Position numbers and translations under genes: made by a program. The notes under the pieces are model-generated. The model was given only the letters and a program-made list of their open reading frames with translations. It was not told where the DNA came from and did not search any database. DNA of 64,000 nucleotides from Endomychus coccineus (Eukaryota; Arthropoda; Insecta; Coleoptera; Endomychidae): assembly GCA_958510875.1 (NCBI GenBank), contig OY294070.1, positions 46,603,576 to 46,667,575 on the forward strand, written 5' to 3'. Positions 43,985-53,480 of the stretch are shown piece after piece. Each line of letters opens with the position of its first letter. The stretch's first letter is position 1.

Positions 43985-45106
43985 TTACATTAAAAAAGAT
44001 GTAAATTGAGATGTGCTAACTGCTGATGGTTTTTTGCTTGAGTCTAAAAATCTCTTACCTTTTCGAAAATCGAACCTTTCAAAAACTATTTTCCTAGGCC
44101 AAAAGTTTGGGTCATAGACTGGTTGTAGTTTATCAGTGTTCACTCCAATCATAAAGGATTGGTTCTCTGGGCGGGAGTTTGGAAATTCCAACTTTTTCAC
44201 GCTGACATCTTGAGTATTCAGTTTAGTTTGTAGGTATTGGCTGATGTTATCTTGAGATGTGTGGTCCGGGACTCTTGTAATATATAACCAGATCTTTTTA
44301 TTTTCAACCTTTCCTTGGAAATTTTGGTCACCTTCGCCTGTCCCATAAGTAACCTTTTTCTGTTTTCTATGCCTCCTTTTGGGTTTCATGAAGCCTTCGT
44401 TATTATGGTTATCATGTTCTTCGGAATCCAAATTTATAATATTGTTCATTATTTTTGTTTGATCCTGTTCTAATTCAGAAATTATTTCTGTTGTTTTGTA
44501 GGCTCCACCCTGTATTGGTTTCCGTGTTCCATTTCCACTATCTAAGAGTGGAATTTCATTCATCTTGTGTTCTGTCTTTTTATGACTCATGTGGGAAGTT
44601 TCTTCTTTTGTTTGTTTATCTTTGGAAGAGAGTTGTTTTTTTTGGTCAGTGTCAGGACAGGGTTTTTTGGTAACAACCTTATCACTTTTTTGCCCCAGGT
44701 CTTTATTGGCATGTTTTGTTGTAGAGTTAATTTCTTTCATGAATTCAATTTGAATATTCAGTAAACTGATTTTTTCCTGTAGTTGTTGGATTATGATATC
44801 TTTTTGTTTGAGAATATATTTGATGAAAACATAATCAGATTTAGACTCACTGTTGCAAGTTTCGTCAATAGCACTATAGAAATCAGCGTCTTCACATTCG
44901 GCACTTGTTATCTCCATCACGGGGTCATGAATACACACTGGGTTTTTTAGTTGAAGTGATTGTCTCCAGCATCCTGGATGAAAATTATGTTTGCACTTAT
45001 TACAAAATGATTTATCTTTGATAATATTTTTATTGCAGTGTTTGCAAATCGTTTGATATTTGTTTTCTAAGAGCAGATCTGCACACGCACTCGACCCGGC
45101 GGCCAT
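43985..45106 (-). CDS. CR1/L2-like ORF1 with PHD-like zinc finger
   Basis: The best start is the ATG at 45104-45106 (MAAGSSACADLL, AAGATGG context). Residues ~20-45 are CKHCNKNIIKDKSFCNKCKH followed by NFHPGCW, a Cys/His cluster of PHD type. A coiled-coil-like stretch follows (ILKQKDIIIQQLQEKISLLN), then a polar linker. The C-terminal half ends in KIWLYITRVPDHTSQDNI and KLNTQDVSVKKLEFPNSRPE, an RNA-binding-like fold common to CR1-type ORF1s. The frame is open for ~370 residues to 43985 and lies 32 bases before ORF2. Confidence 0.85.
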   Translation of the reverse strand: MAAGSSACADLLLENKYQTICKHCNKNIIKDKSFCNKCKHNFHPGCWRQSLQLKNPVCIHDPVMEITSAECEDADFYSAIDETCNSESKSDYVFIKYILKQKDIIIQQLQEKISLLNIQIEFMKEINSTTKHANKDLGQKSDKVVTKKPCPDTDQKKQLSSKDKQTKEETSHMSHKKTEHKMNEIPLLDSGNGTRKPIQGGAYKTTEIISELEQDQTKIMNNIINLDSEEHDNHNNEGFMKPKRRHRKQKKVTYGTGEGDQNFQGKVENKKIWLYITRVPDHTSQDNISQYLQTKLNTQDVSVKKLEFPNSRPENQSFMIGVNTDKLQPVYDPNFWPRKIVFERFDFRKGKRFLDSSKKPSAVSTSQFTSFLM

Positions 45107-45227
45107 CTTATCAATCCGTAACAATTGATGTTGTCATGCCGATCAATACACAAATTTGTTTGTAATTGTCAGAGTGACAGACAAAGCGTTACTTATATAA
45201 AATTTTCGATTCAGTGAAATTGCCACA

Positions 45228-45530
45228 ATGGATTATTCATCTGATGAAGAACTTCCACAAGAAATCGTGCAAGCAGCTACAGATGCGAACTTAGTGTTAT
45301 TGCCAACGAAATCTAAACAAAGGTATGAGAAGCAATACACGAGTTTTATTGAATGGTGCAACAATAAAAAAGTGAAAACACCAAATAGTATTCTTGGCTT
45401 ATTTTCTAGAAATGTCTAAAACATGGAAGCCGAACACTTTATGGGCAAGATATTCAATGTTGAAGAGTGTATTCAAAGTACATAATGCATCAAATTGTAC
45501 ATTTACAATAAATATTACGAATAATTAGTG
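45228..45530 (+). pseudogene. Crypton-like tyrosine recombinase, N-terminal fragment
   Basis: An ATG at 45228 opens MDYSSDEELPQEIVQAATDA, then KSKQRYEKQYTSFIEWCNNK and NSILGLFSR, the N-terminal SAM-like DNA-binding domain of eukaryotic Crypton-type recombinases and their host derivatives. It stops at 45419, but another frame continues with TWKPNTLWARYSMLKSVFKV, the next conserved block, so there is a frameshift near 45415. The catalytic Arg-His-Arg-Tyr domain is absent. A truncated remnant. Confidence 0.72.
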
Positions 45531-45599
45531 GATAGAAAATGTTACTCTTGTTAGTTGTTTCCATTTGCATGAATAAATAATTGAAAAAATTAATTTGTT

Positions 45600-45735
45600 T
45601 CCTACGCTTGTAGAAAAAGTATTGTTCCTAACTCATGCGGAAAGTGTCTTTCCCGCACTCGACTGCTTAACGGCAGTCGCGTGCGGGAAAGCATCACTTT
45701 CCGCACTTGTTAGGAAAATTACTATTTCACGTTGA
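45600..45735. repeat. Foldback palindrome, right copy
   Basis: The inner hairpin TTTCCCGCACTCGACTGC / GCAGTCGCGTGCGGGAAA (45649-45690) is enclosed by TTCCTAACTCATGCGGAAAG and its near-complement ending about 45716. Related in sequence to the left copy at 40661-40800. Non-coding. Confidence 0.72.
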
Positions 45736-46005
45736 AAAGTATTAGTTCACGAATCAATAGAGACACAAAAATGTCAAGTTTTTTTTGTTAGCGGTACAAA
45801 AAGATATAGACATCTTGATCTTTGTTAAAAAATACGTTACAAGCACCATGAAGTCTAGAATGATAGACTTCTTGATTCTTGGCATGAATTGTCAGCCAAC
45901 TAAGACAGCTGTGATTGTTTTATGCTTTTGGGTGAATTCCACCCTCTTCAGCGTAGTGCTATATATTTTATAATTTATATGGTCTAACAGGTTGTTGCTT
46001 ATGGT
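45736..46005. other. AT-rich spacer
   Basis: Nothing recognisable. A 62-codon open frame at 45785-45973 has no domain and a hydrophobic end and is probably chance. Confidence 0.4.
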
Positions 46006-47067
46006 TTATAGCCACTGAAATATAATTATACTGGAACGCGCTCTGGCCGCCTCTTCTTTGTAAATGACGCGGGTAGAGAGAGATATTGCACAAGGATCAT
46101 TTCTGTCCTTTTCGTGCATAATGAAAGCGTGTTAGCTGTAAAAAAAGATGGTTATAATATCTGCACTATACTCATGCTGAAGCACTAGTATTCATTACCT
46201 TACTTATACTAAAACATCGGCAGTATATTACTACACAGTAAAACCTTTGGGAAAAGTTGATCCAGCTCCAAGTACTGAATCAATTGATTATGAAGTTGAA
46301 TATGAAAAATGTATACTTGAATGTCAGAAATTACGATTGATTATTTCCGAACAAAATAAACTATAAATCGTTTGAAAATTTTAATTGTCAATACAAATAT
46401 AAAATATTAAAATTGTCAAATAATGCGGTAAAAATAAATGAAACTTTAGAAGAAATATATTAACTAAAAATCAGATAGATTTGTTACTTGAAAATTCACA
46501 GATTTCGCAACTCTTGCAACCATCTGAGGCTGTCGAAAAAAATGACGACTTTTGTCTATTGAATCTTTTGTACCATTAAAGGAAAGTTATTGCATGTAAT
46601 GGTCCCAAATGACATTTACTTTAGTGGGTATGGCACTGTCATTGTTCAAATTCTAATTCCGTCTCAATCTATATCAATAATATTTTTCATAATTATGGAA
46701 GTTTTTCAACATTCCAACAGTGGGAGCTAAAGCGCGCAGTCTTTGTGTATCCTCAACACGACCGATCCGCATATATTATCAGTCAGTAGATGAGAAACGT
46801 TGCGCGTGCACGTGGTTCCTGAAGTCACGTAGTACCCGGCAAAGGCTGAAGTCTTCATGAATGGAGCAAAATGATTTAATTTTTAACAAAAACTACTATA
46901 AACAAACAAGCTGATGCGCAACGGGCAATCTACTTTCTTATTATTATTACTTATTTATAGAGTCGATACCATACTGTAAATCCGATCTGAAAATCTTGTT
47001 ATATTCCTTCTCACTATTATCCTTGGGCCAGAGCGCGTTCCAGTTTAAGTATATGTCAGTGGTTATA
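46006..47067. mobile_element. DNA-transposon remnant with ~43-bp terminal inverted repeats
   Basis: The left end reads TATAGCCACTGAAATATAATTATACTGGAACGCGCTCTGGCC (46008-46049, given here only by its shared core ACTGGAACGCGCTCTGGCC). The complement of this core is GGCCAGAGCGCGTTCCAGT at 47026-47044, with imperfect complementarity continuing to 47067. Inside, plus-strand stop-ridden remnants (LGKVDPAPSTESIDYEVEYE near 46250 and LENSQISQLLQPSEAV near 46490) suggest a decayed protein with coiled-coil character. Superfamily not recognised. Confidence 0.75.
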
Positions 47068-47097
47068 GCTGACTACTGATTTTCGCATGCGACAGGA

Positions 47098-47628
47098 CCA
47101 CGGTCGTACATACAGGTCTGGAAACTCGAGGTTGTTTCCTATGTGAGAAGTGAGACCGCTAAGCGTCGACTTTCGCGTAGTACCAAAAGACGCCACGTAA
47201 GAGTATTCTCTGACAACTGTCAGTTGACTTGTCAACACAAGGAATACCTGCGTTTTTAGAAACAAATTACGAAATCGTGCCGAAATGCAAAACGGGGTAC
47301 AAAAGTGTAAAGCAAGAAACTTCTGTTTTTAAAGTGCCGAAAGATGCGGAAATGCGAAAAAAGTGGATGCTTGCGATTCCGGATGGAAATTGTGTTAACG
47401 AGGTCTTTTATGAAGTTATTTTTAAGGTGAGTTTGACAAGAGTAACAGTTCTATTCCTCTCTCAAATCAGAATACTTAGTAACACTGCTTGCGATTCCGG
47501 GAAGTAATCGTTTTACCACTTCGTGATCCAAGCGCTTGCTAGTGGCTGAGCGAGGGACTACGAGTTTGGCGACGCGTATGAGACTCATGTCAACCATAGA
47601 GTTTCCAGACCTGTATGTACGACCGTGG
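47098..47628. repeat. 30-bp perfect inverted repeat enclosing a THAP exon
   Basis: CCACGGTCGTACATACAGGT and the next ten bases (47098-47127) are exactly repeated in inverse orientation at 47599-47628. The enclosed ~470 bases hold the THAP-like exon. It could be the ends of a short non-autonomous DNA element or a rearrangement. No target duplication identified. Confidence 0.7.
47229..47430 (+). pseudogene. THAP-domain exon (isolated, truncated)
   Basis: The frame reads PKCKTGYKSVKQETSVFKVP followed by KDAEMRKKWMLAIP, the core of a THAP zinc-finger domain (C2CH type; DNA binding, found in P-element-like transposases and many host proteins). The first Cys of the motif is not visible and the later Cys-His pair is absent. 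At 47427 the sequence AAGGTGAGT looks like a splice donor, so this is probably a first exon without its partners. No downstream exon found. Confidence 0.6.
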
Positions 47629-47639
47629 ACAGGACACAA

Positions 47640-48004
47640 ATGACTCTTGCAGTCCTCTCTCTTGGATTGATCTAGTTTGCCGAACGCACCCGCGCAAGCT
47701 TATAGTTCGATGTTTACAGTTACGTTTACGTGACCTATTAGTCTGAGACGTAACCCATACCCATAGATAACTCTACTACCGGTAGTAGAGTTATCCATGC
47801 CCATACCCATACATAACTCTAGAGTTATCTATGACGTAACCTGTGGTTCGTGGTACTGCACTACTGCGGTAAAACAAAGAAGATAGCATAAGCTTACCTA
47901 CTTTCAATTCAATGAATTTTTCATTTTACTTTTACCTTTCCAATAATTGGTCGCGATTTCGCGATAACTGATAACTGTGACTGTGTTGTCGGTACAAAAA
48001 GAAA
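47640..48004 (+). promoter_or_regulatory. Upstream region of the HECT gene, with palindromes
   Basis: Contains a perfect 30-bp palindrome (47766-47795, centre CTACTACCGGTAGTAG), a 16-bp palindrome ATAACTCTAGAGTTAT (47812-47827) and a repeated ACCCATACCCATA motif. The HECT ATG follows at 48005 in context AAAATGG. Promoter function is only inferred from position. Confidence 0.45.
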
Positions 48005-50511
48005 ATGGGATCGTTATCGTTAGATCAAAGGGAAATAGTTGAACGTGTTTTACAAAGCCCAGAGTTGAAACGTACTCTGGATAATACCATCAGAAATATA
48101 AATAGCGAACAACCTCCAGAACAAACTCAAATTTCATCAGTTAACCAGGAATTACATAGACTCTTTCCCAGTATTAGAGGTTCAAATAATCCGGTTTTGA
48201 GAAATGTAATAAGGGCTCGAACAAACAAAAGAAATAAGCCAGATACAAAAACATATTTTTACAAAGAAATTAACGTACTTGTGTCTCCAAATGCAGCAAC
48301 AACATTGACTGGCTTAAGTAAATCACAAGCTTTCGAAAATGGTAAGTTTATCCTTAATTATTTATATAGTTAAATTCACTGCAAAATATAAAAACACAGT
48401 TAGGTATATTTGGGCCAAATTTAGGTTACAAAATTGTCATATTAATGTATGGTGACTTTTACCTAATTATTTTTTTCAAAATTTTTAGGTTTAGCATTGT
48501 CAAACGCCAAGTTTAGCATTGACTGGTCATATAATGAAATTTATAATTATATAAGAGATTTGTTCAAAGCACATCTGGGAGAGATACTATTTGAATTAAT
48601 GGTACCAATGAACCGTCGACTAGTTAAACTAACTCTTCCACAAGGGGAACAATTGAATGGAAAATCACTTAAAAGCATTTTTCAACAGAAAGTAATATAT
48701 GTCAAACCATCCCAACCAATACTGATTCCCTTAGGTGACAATTTGAGTGATGAAGATTCTCACATAATAGCAAACGATGAACATTCTCTTGTTGGTGTCA
48801 TTAGTGACACTAGTAATGAGATAACATTAAATGTAAGTTCATTTTTTTGTATATAATAATTAGTGCAGATCTCACTTACAAGTCTTGTACTTTTAATATT
48901 GTAATTTCTCTCCACTAGGAAGAAGGAGAATTGGTGAATGTAGATGAACAATTGAAGAATGACACTCAAATCGCAATGGAGCGAAGTCTAGCTACTAACA
49001 GTAATAAAGAAATCTGTTTGGTGAATATACTTTCAGATTTCAAAATTAAAGTCAACAATGACATCATTTCCCAGTTTAATATCTATCGTGAAGATATATT
49101 TCAATGTTGTATAAGAGCTATGTGTAGAAAAACATTTTCTACATTTAATAGAATTTCAGTAAAATTTAGTGATATAGAGGGCAATTCTGAAGGAGCAGTG
49201 GATGCAGGTGGGCCTACAAGGGAAATGTTCAGATTAGTCCTAACCAGTATTAAGAACAGCAAATTGTTTTTTGGAAAAGAAAAGAAATATTTAACTCTAA
49301 ATAGTGATTCTATAAAAAATAGGGAATACTTCGAGGCGGGGCGTATAATTGCCCTTTCTTTAATTCATGGAGGGCCAGGACCCCATTTTTTTTGTGACAA
49401 ATTGTATTCTGTACTAGTTTTTGGATTCTCAGAGACAATTTTTTCAATAGATGAAGTAGAACCTGAGATCAAAGAAAAAATTCTAAAACTGGAAGAATTA
49501 GATGATTTACGTTTACTAACAGAATATATTAATCAAGAACCTATATTTTCTATAGCAGGATGCCATTTTATATCCAATGTTGAAGAGAAAAATAAACTTT
49601 TCATTGGTAATAGCAAAAAGTAAGTTAGTTACTAATACTATTCATAAAATCTGATTTCAGATATGATAGAATTTTATGCATTCCATAGAATTAGACCTGC
49701 ATTAGAACAGTTTAAAGAAGGACTAGGAACAGGTGAAATATATACTTTGATGAAGTGCAATGCAACTATCTTTAAAGATATGATGTGTGCAGACCCTGGG
49801 CCAATTAATGCCCAGTTTTTGGAAAATCTCTTTAAAAGTAGAATACAGTGAAATAGGTAGTTCTAAAAGAATGTCTGAAAATAGAATTATTACTTTTTGG
49901 AGGGACTTCCTAATAGATTTAGAAGGTAGATGGATGGGAATTAGTACAGTACAGGCTTTGTGTGTGGTACAAGATCAACAAAAATTAGTACAAATTGGTT
50001 TAAAATTATTCAAAACATTCATGCAATTTTAGATTCAACCAGAAGTACTTATCAAATTCACTATTTTAAATCAAACATCTGATATATTATCACATTATTG
50101 ATTTTATTTGAATATGTATTCTTAGATCTAGTCCAGTACATTTGGTGACATTGAAATAAAACTTTTTTAAAATATTGTTCAAAATTCCACTGAAATACTG
50201 CATACAATACCTGTATATACTGCCATGTATAAAAAAATAGTTATTACTAATATTTATATTTCTTTTTAGAAAATGGTGGGGAAATTACATTGGAGGATAT
50301 TTTAATATTTGCCACTGGAGCAGATAGTATTCCTCTTCTTGGATTTGACCCTGCTCCTAAAATTACTTTTCTTCACGATGAGAGTGTGTATCCAACAGCC
50401 AATACGTGTTGTCTTGAGTTAAGAATACCAACTATTCACAAAACATACACTAATTTTATATATTATGTTAGTTTTGGTATAAGCAATTGTAAAGATTTTG
50501 CATTTGCCTAG
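48005..50511 (+). CDS. HECT-domain E3 ubiquitin ligase (G2E3-like), five predicted exons
   Basis: Predicted exons: 48005-48341, 48489-48832, 48919-49619, 49661-49925 and 50270-50511, each bounded by GT...AG. HECT N-lobe: FNRISVKFSDIEGNSEGAVD then AGGPTREMFRLVL, and EAGRIIALSLIHGGPGPHFF. C-lobe: EITLEDILIFATGADSIPLL and YPTANTCCLELRIP, which keeps the catalytic cysteine that carries ubiquitin. The N-terminus has no recognised domain. Two one-base phase problems sit at A-runs: the exon 3/4 junction (AGCAAAAAG) and 49832-49838 (TTTAAAAG). They may be assembly errors or real lesions. Proteins of this type are common in insect and fish genomes beside the DDE gene family found next door. Confidence 0.8.
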
Positions 50512-51290
50512 ATGCTTGCTTCATTTGCTTTGATTTTTGAGTTTGAAAAAATTTTTTTTAGGTTTAAAAATTTGTTGTGTTTGGAATATACAGATTTTAA
50601 CTTTTCAAGATAATAAATAAATAAAACTTGTTTATTTTATATGTTGTGTTTTATTAATCCTTATTATGATAAAATAATGCATGAAATTTCAACAATAAAA
50701 ATGCAACAGTTCTTTCAGTATTAAAAATAATGGATACATTTTGATATTTTATTTTATTGAAATAATGATAAAAAGATATAAAAATTAAGATAGCATTAAT
50801 TGCTAGATAGTGTTCAATTTAGAATTGAAATCAACAATTTATAATTAGGGACAAAAAAGCATAGCTAATTTTATAAATATTTCATTGAATGTATTGAGGA
50901 AATAGTTTTGAATACAGAATTGTAAACTGTCATTTGATATTTTTTATTTATACATTGAAATGAAAAAGTTTAAATTGGTCTATATGAATGAATTGGCTCA
51001 TTAAATAATAAATGTAATGTATAGTAACTTTAAACTTTGAAACAAATTATTGGTGCAGTAGATCAGATTATTTTACATTTTATCAATACATTGTTACAAG
51101 TTTGGAAGATTTCCAAAAAAAACTTAGAACAATTACTATAATACTGATTGCAGTTTGCGGTCATTTATGGCTTTGCCATCTCTAAGTATATAATAAATAC
51201 AAAAAAAATATTTTTCTTCTCCAGAGTTTGCACTAATAGAACAACTACATAGATAGTGTACAATACCATTATACAGCATATAGTAAGACA
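50512..51290. other. AT-rich 3' flank of the HECT gene
   Basis: AATAAATAAAAC at about 50610-50625 is a likely polyadenylation signal region for the HECT transcript. The rest to 51290 shows nothing recognisable. Confidence 0.45.
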
Positions 51291-51295
51291 CGCTG

Positions 51296-51396
51296 GCGAT
51301 TCACCGTACTTACACTTACAAAGTATCTCTGTCCTCTTCACATCTCATTTCTACGATGTGGGAGAAGGATATTCTCTGTAAGTACGATGAATCGCC
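51296..51396. mobile_element. Small MITE-like hairpin
   Basis: 19-base arms GGCGATTCACCGTACTTAC (51296-51314) and GTAAGTACGATGAATCGCC (51378-51396), complementary at 18 of 19 positions, around a ~60-base centre. Non-coding. Confidence 0.6.
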
Positions 51397-51590
51397 TGCT
51401 TATATCTATTTATAGAACTGTTATACAACCACATTTTGATTATTGTGCATGAATTCTATACTCACTTGATCTCAACAAAGTGACTCAATCACAAAAATTA
51501 TACAATAAAGGAATGACGATAATCCTAAAATGTAATAGACATAGGTACCTCAATTATGTGAGTACTGACATGCCAGTTGCAAAGATTATA
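51397..51590 (+). pseudogene. LINE RT C-terminal fragment
   Basis: Plus-strand reading YRTVIQPHFDYCA, a stop, then LYSLDLNKVTQSQKLYNKGM and IILKCNRHRYLN is the block after RT in CR1/L2-like LINEs (compare IQPHFDYC...LQKLQNRA). A short orphan fragment without the rest of the element. Confidence 0.65.
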
Positions 51591-51815
51591 TTACATTATG
51601 ATTTTTATCTATAAACTTAAATAATCTACTTTCAATAATGATAACCATCAACATTTTACTCAAAATATCAATATCTATATTTCATAAACAAATGAACTAC
51701 TATGAATGCTCAATTTTTTGAAGGTATTGACCGATTTATTACACTACCTAATAAAAAATCCCTAATTAAGCACATGTACATATAATAAGTATGTTCTATT
51801 TTAAACCAAATAAAG

Positions 51816-53480
51816 TTACCTATTATTATTATTAACTAACAGCATATTATTTAATAAATGCTTCATCCTTAAATAATGACTTATTCCGTTACATTGATCA
51901 TCCTGAAGAGGATCAGGAACCATATTATTCAATTCTTGTAACTGTTGTTCAGAGAGGTTTATTTCTCTTTCTGGAATTATTACATTGTTAGAAGTTTCGA
52001 TTTCAGGGAGTGGCCCAAAATCCTCCACCCCATAGTGATCAGGGCTTTCCCAATAAAGTAAATCATCATGACCACTACCTTCCAATTGCGATATATTCCA
52101 TAGTTGTATTGGAGATCTTGCATTCATAGTACTAAGACTATGGTTGTTCCATTGTCGTACAAATTCTTCTAACGACTGTCGTATTCTTGGTAGATATACA
52201 TAATCCAAACAATACAGATCTATTTCACTGGTTTCATCTAGAATGTTTTCACTTTCCATTGATAAAAATTGCATTTTGAAACGTTTAGTAACAACTCTAT
52301 TCACTTCTGACCAAAGTCGTTCAATTCTTTGATTATGAACAGATCTTCCAGTAATAAAACTACCTCTGTTTAATCCCTTCTCGTACAACATAAATCTTGC
52401 AACTCCTATATTTTCAGTTCCCCTATCGCCACGTACACGACTTGGTAAACCATATTTCCTAACACCATTTTGAAATAATGAATTCACAGTTGCAGCTTTA
52501 TTATCAGGCATACACTGTAAATAGATAATTGCTCGACTATAACCATCTATACAGCCATGATACACAAATCGAAAATTCACTAGTTTATGATTTGAATCAA
52601 TATGCCTATAAACAAGTTAAACTATTAATATATATATATATAGGAAGCAATTTCAAATACCTACCATAAGTAGTTTGCCCCTCTCACACGGTATACTCTT
52701 CGATGTATTGCTCTTCGTCTTCTCAATGCTATACCTATAGGGTCAAGTCTCCTTAAAATATCTCTCACTCTTCCTCTTGATACAAATATATTTCTGGACC
52801 TTAAACTGCCAAGAACATATACTTCTCCTGCATCGGGTGTCTCTAATTTTATATCTTGAATAAATGAAGTTAATTGGTCATCATTGATGATTGAGTTTCT
52901 AAAATTGAATTCTCTCCTCCTCCTTAAGAGTGTATTTCTCGATATATGCAAAGTGTTGCTTATTGATGTCCAATTTAGTCCAATAGATCTCAGATGCAAA
53001 ATTTGTTCATTTTGAATGTTGTATTTGGGTCGGCCTGAATGTTGACTTCTAATTAAAGACATATTGTTTGATGTATGTGGTGCTGTTATATCTAGAAATA
53101 TAAGAATACTCATAGCAATTTAAAAAATAAATTAATAAATGTTACTTTTCTATTAAGATTAGAACATTGTGTGAAAATTACTTATTCATCAACCCATGTC
53201 AATATATATATATAAACAGTATAACACAGAATTTAAACTTACCATCTTGTAGAATTGATTGCATTGATTGATACGATGTGGAATTGATATTGTACAGTAT
53301 CAACAATAACCCTTGAAGTTCTTCATTTTGCACATTTTGTATCAAAACTATCAAAGTGCGGCAATTAATTTCAATTTTATTTGAATATTCAGACAGAATC
53401 CGAACGTCTGATTCAAACAAACGTCTGCGGGCTTCTTCGTAATCACGAATCAGCTCAAAGAAAAACTGTTCTACAGTCAT
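51816..53480 (-). CDS. DDE (rve-type) integrase/transposase, three exons
   Basis: ATG at 53478-53480. Predicted exons on minus: 53480 to ~53246 (donor GTAAGT), ~53092 to ~52672 (acceptor CTAG, donor GTAGGT) and ~52606 to 51816 (acceptor ATAG). Exon 1 is helical ([20 protein letters not shown]). Exon 2 has an HTH-like segment ([20 protein letters not shown]) and an Arg-rich stretch. At the exon 2/3 join the reading is [12 protein letters not shown] (first Asp), then [32 protein letters not shown] (second Asp) and [13 protein letters not shown] (Glu). All three catalytic positions are present and no stop interrupts the exons. This is the integrase-core protein family seen in many animals, possibly the IS3EU-type transposases (from memory, unsure). 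Confidence 0.8.

Larger units (their letters stand above)
40992..45160 (-). mobile_element. CR1/L2-like LINE, nearly complete, minus sense
   Basis: ORF1 with an N-terminal PHD-like zinc finger, ORF2 with endonuclease and RT, and a 3' end in a TAGA microsatellite (plus 40992-41016; (TCTA)n on the sense strand) instead of poly(A). Tandem-repeat tails and a PHD-type ORF1 are typical of CR1/L2-group LINEs. Only one nonsense codon and one frameshift are seen in ORF2, so it is the youngest-looking LINE here. The 5' boundary is approximate. Confidence 0.85.

Noticed and set aside
45785..45973. 62-codon plus-strand frame right of the foldback
   Set aside because: No recognisable motif. AT-rich chance frame.
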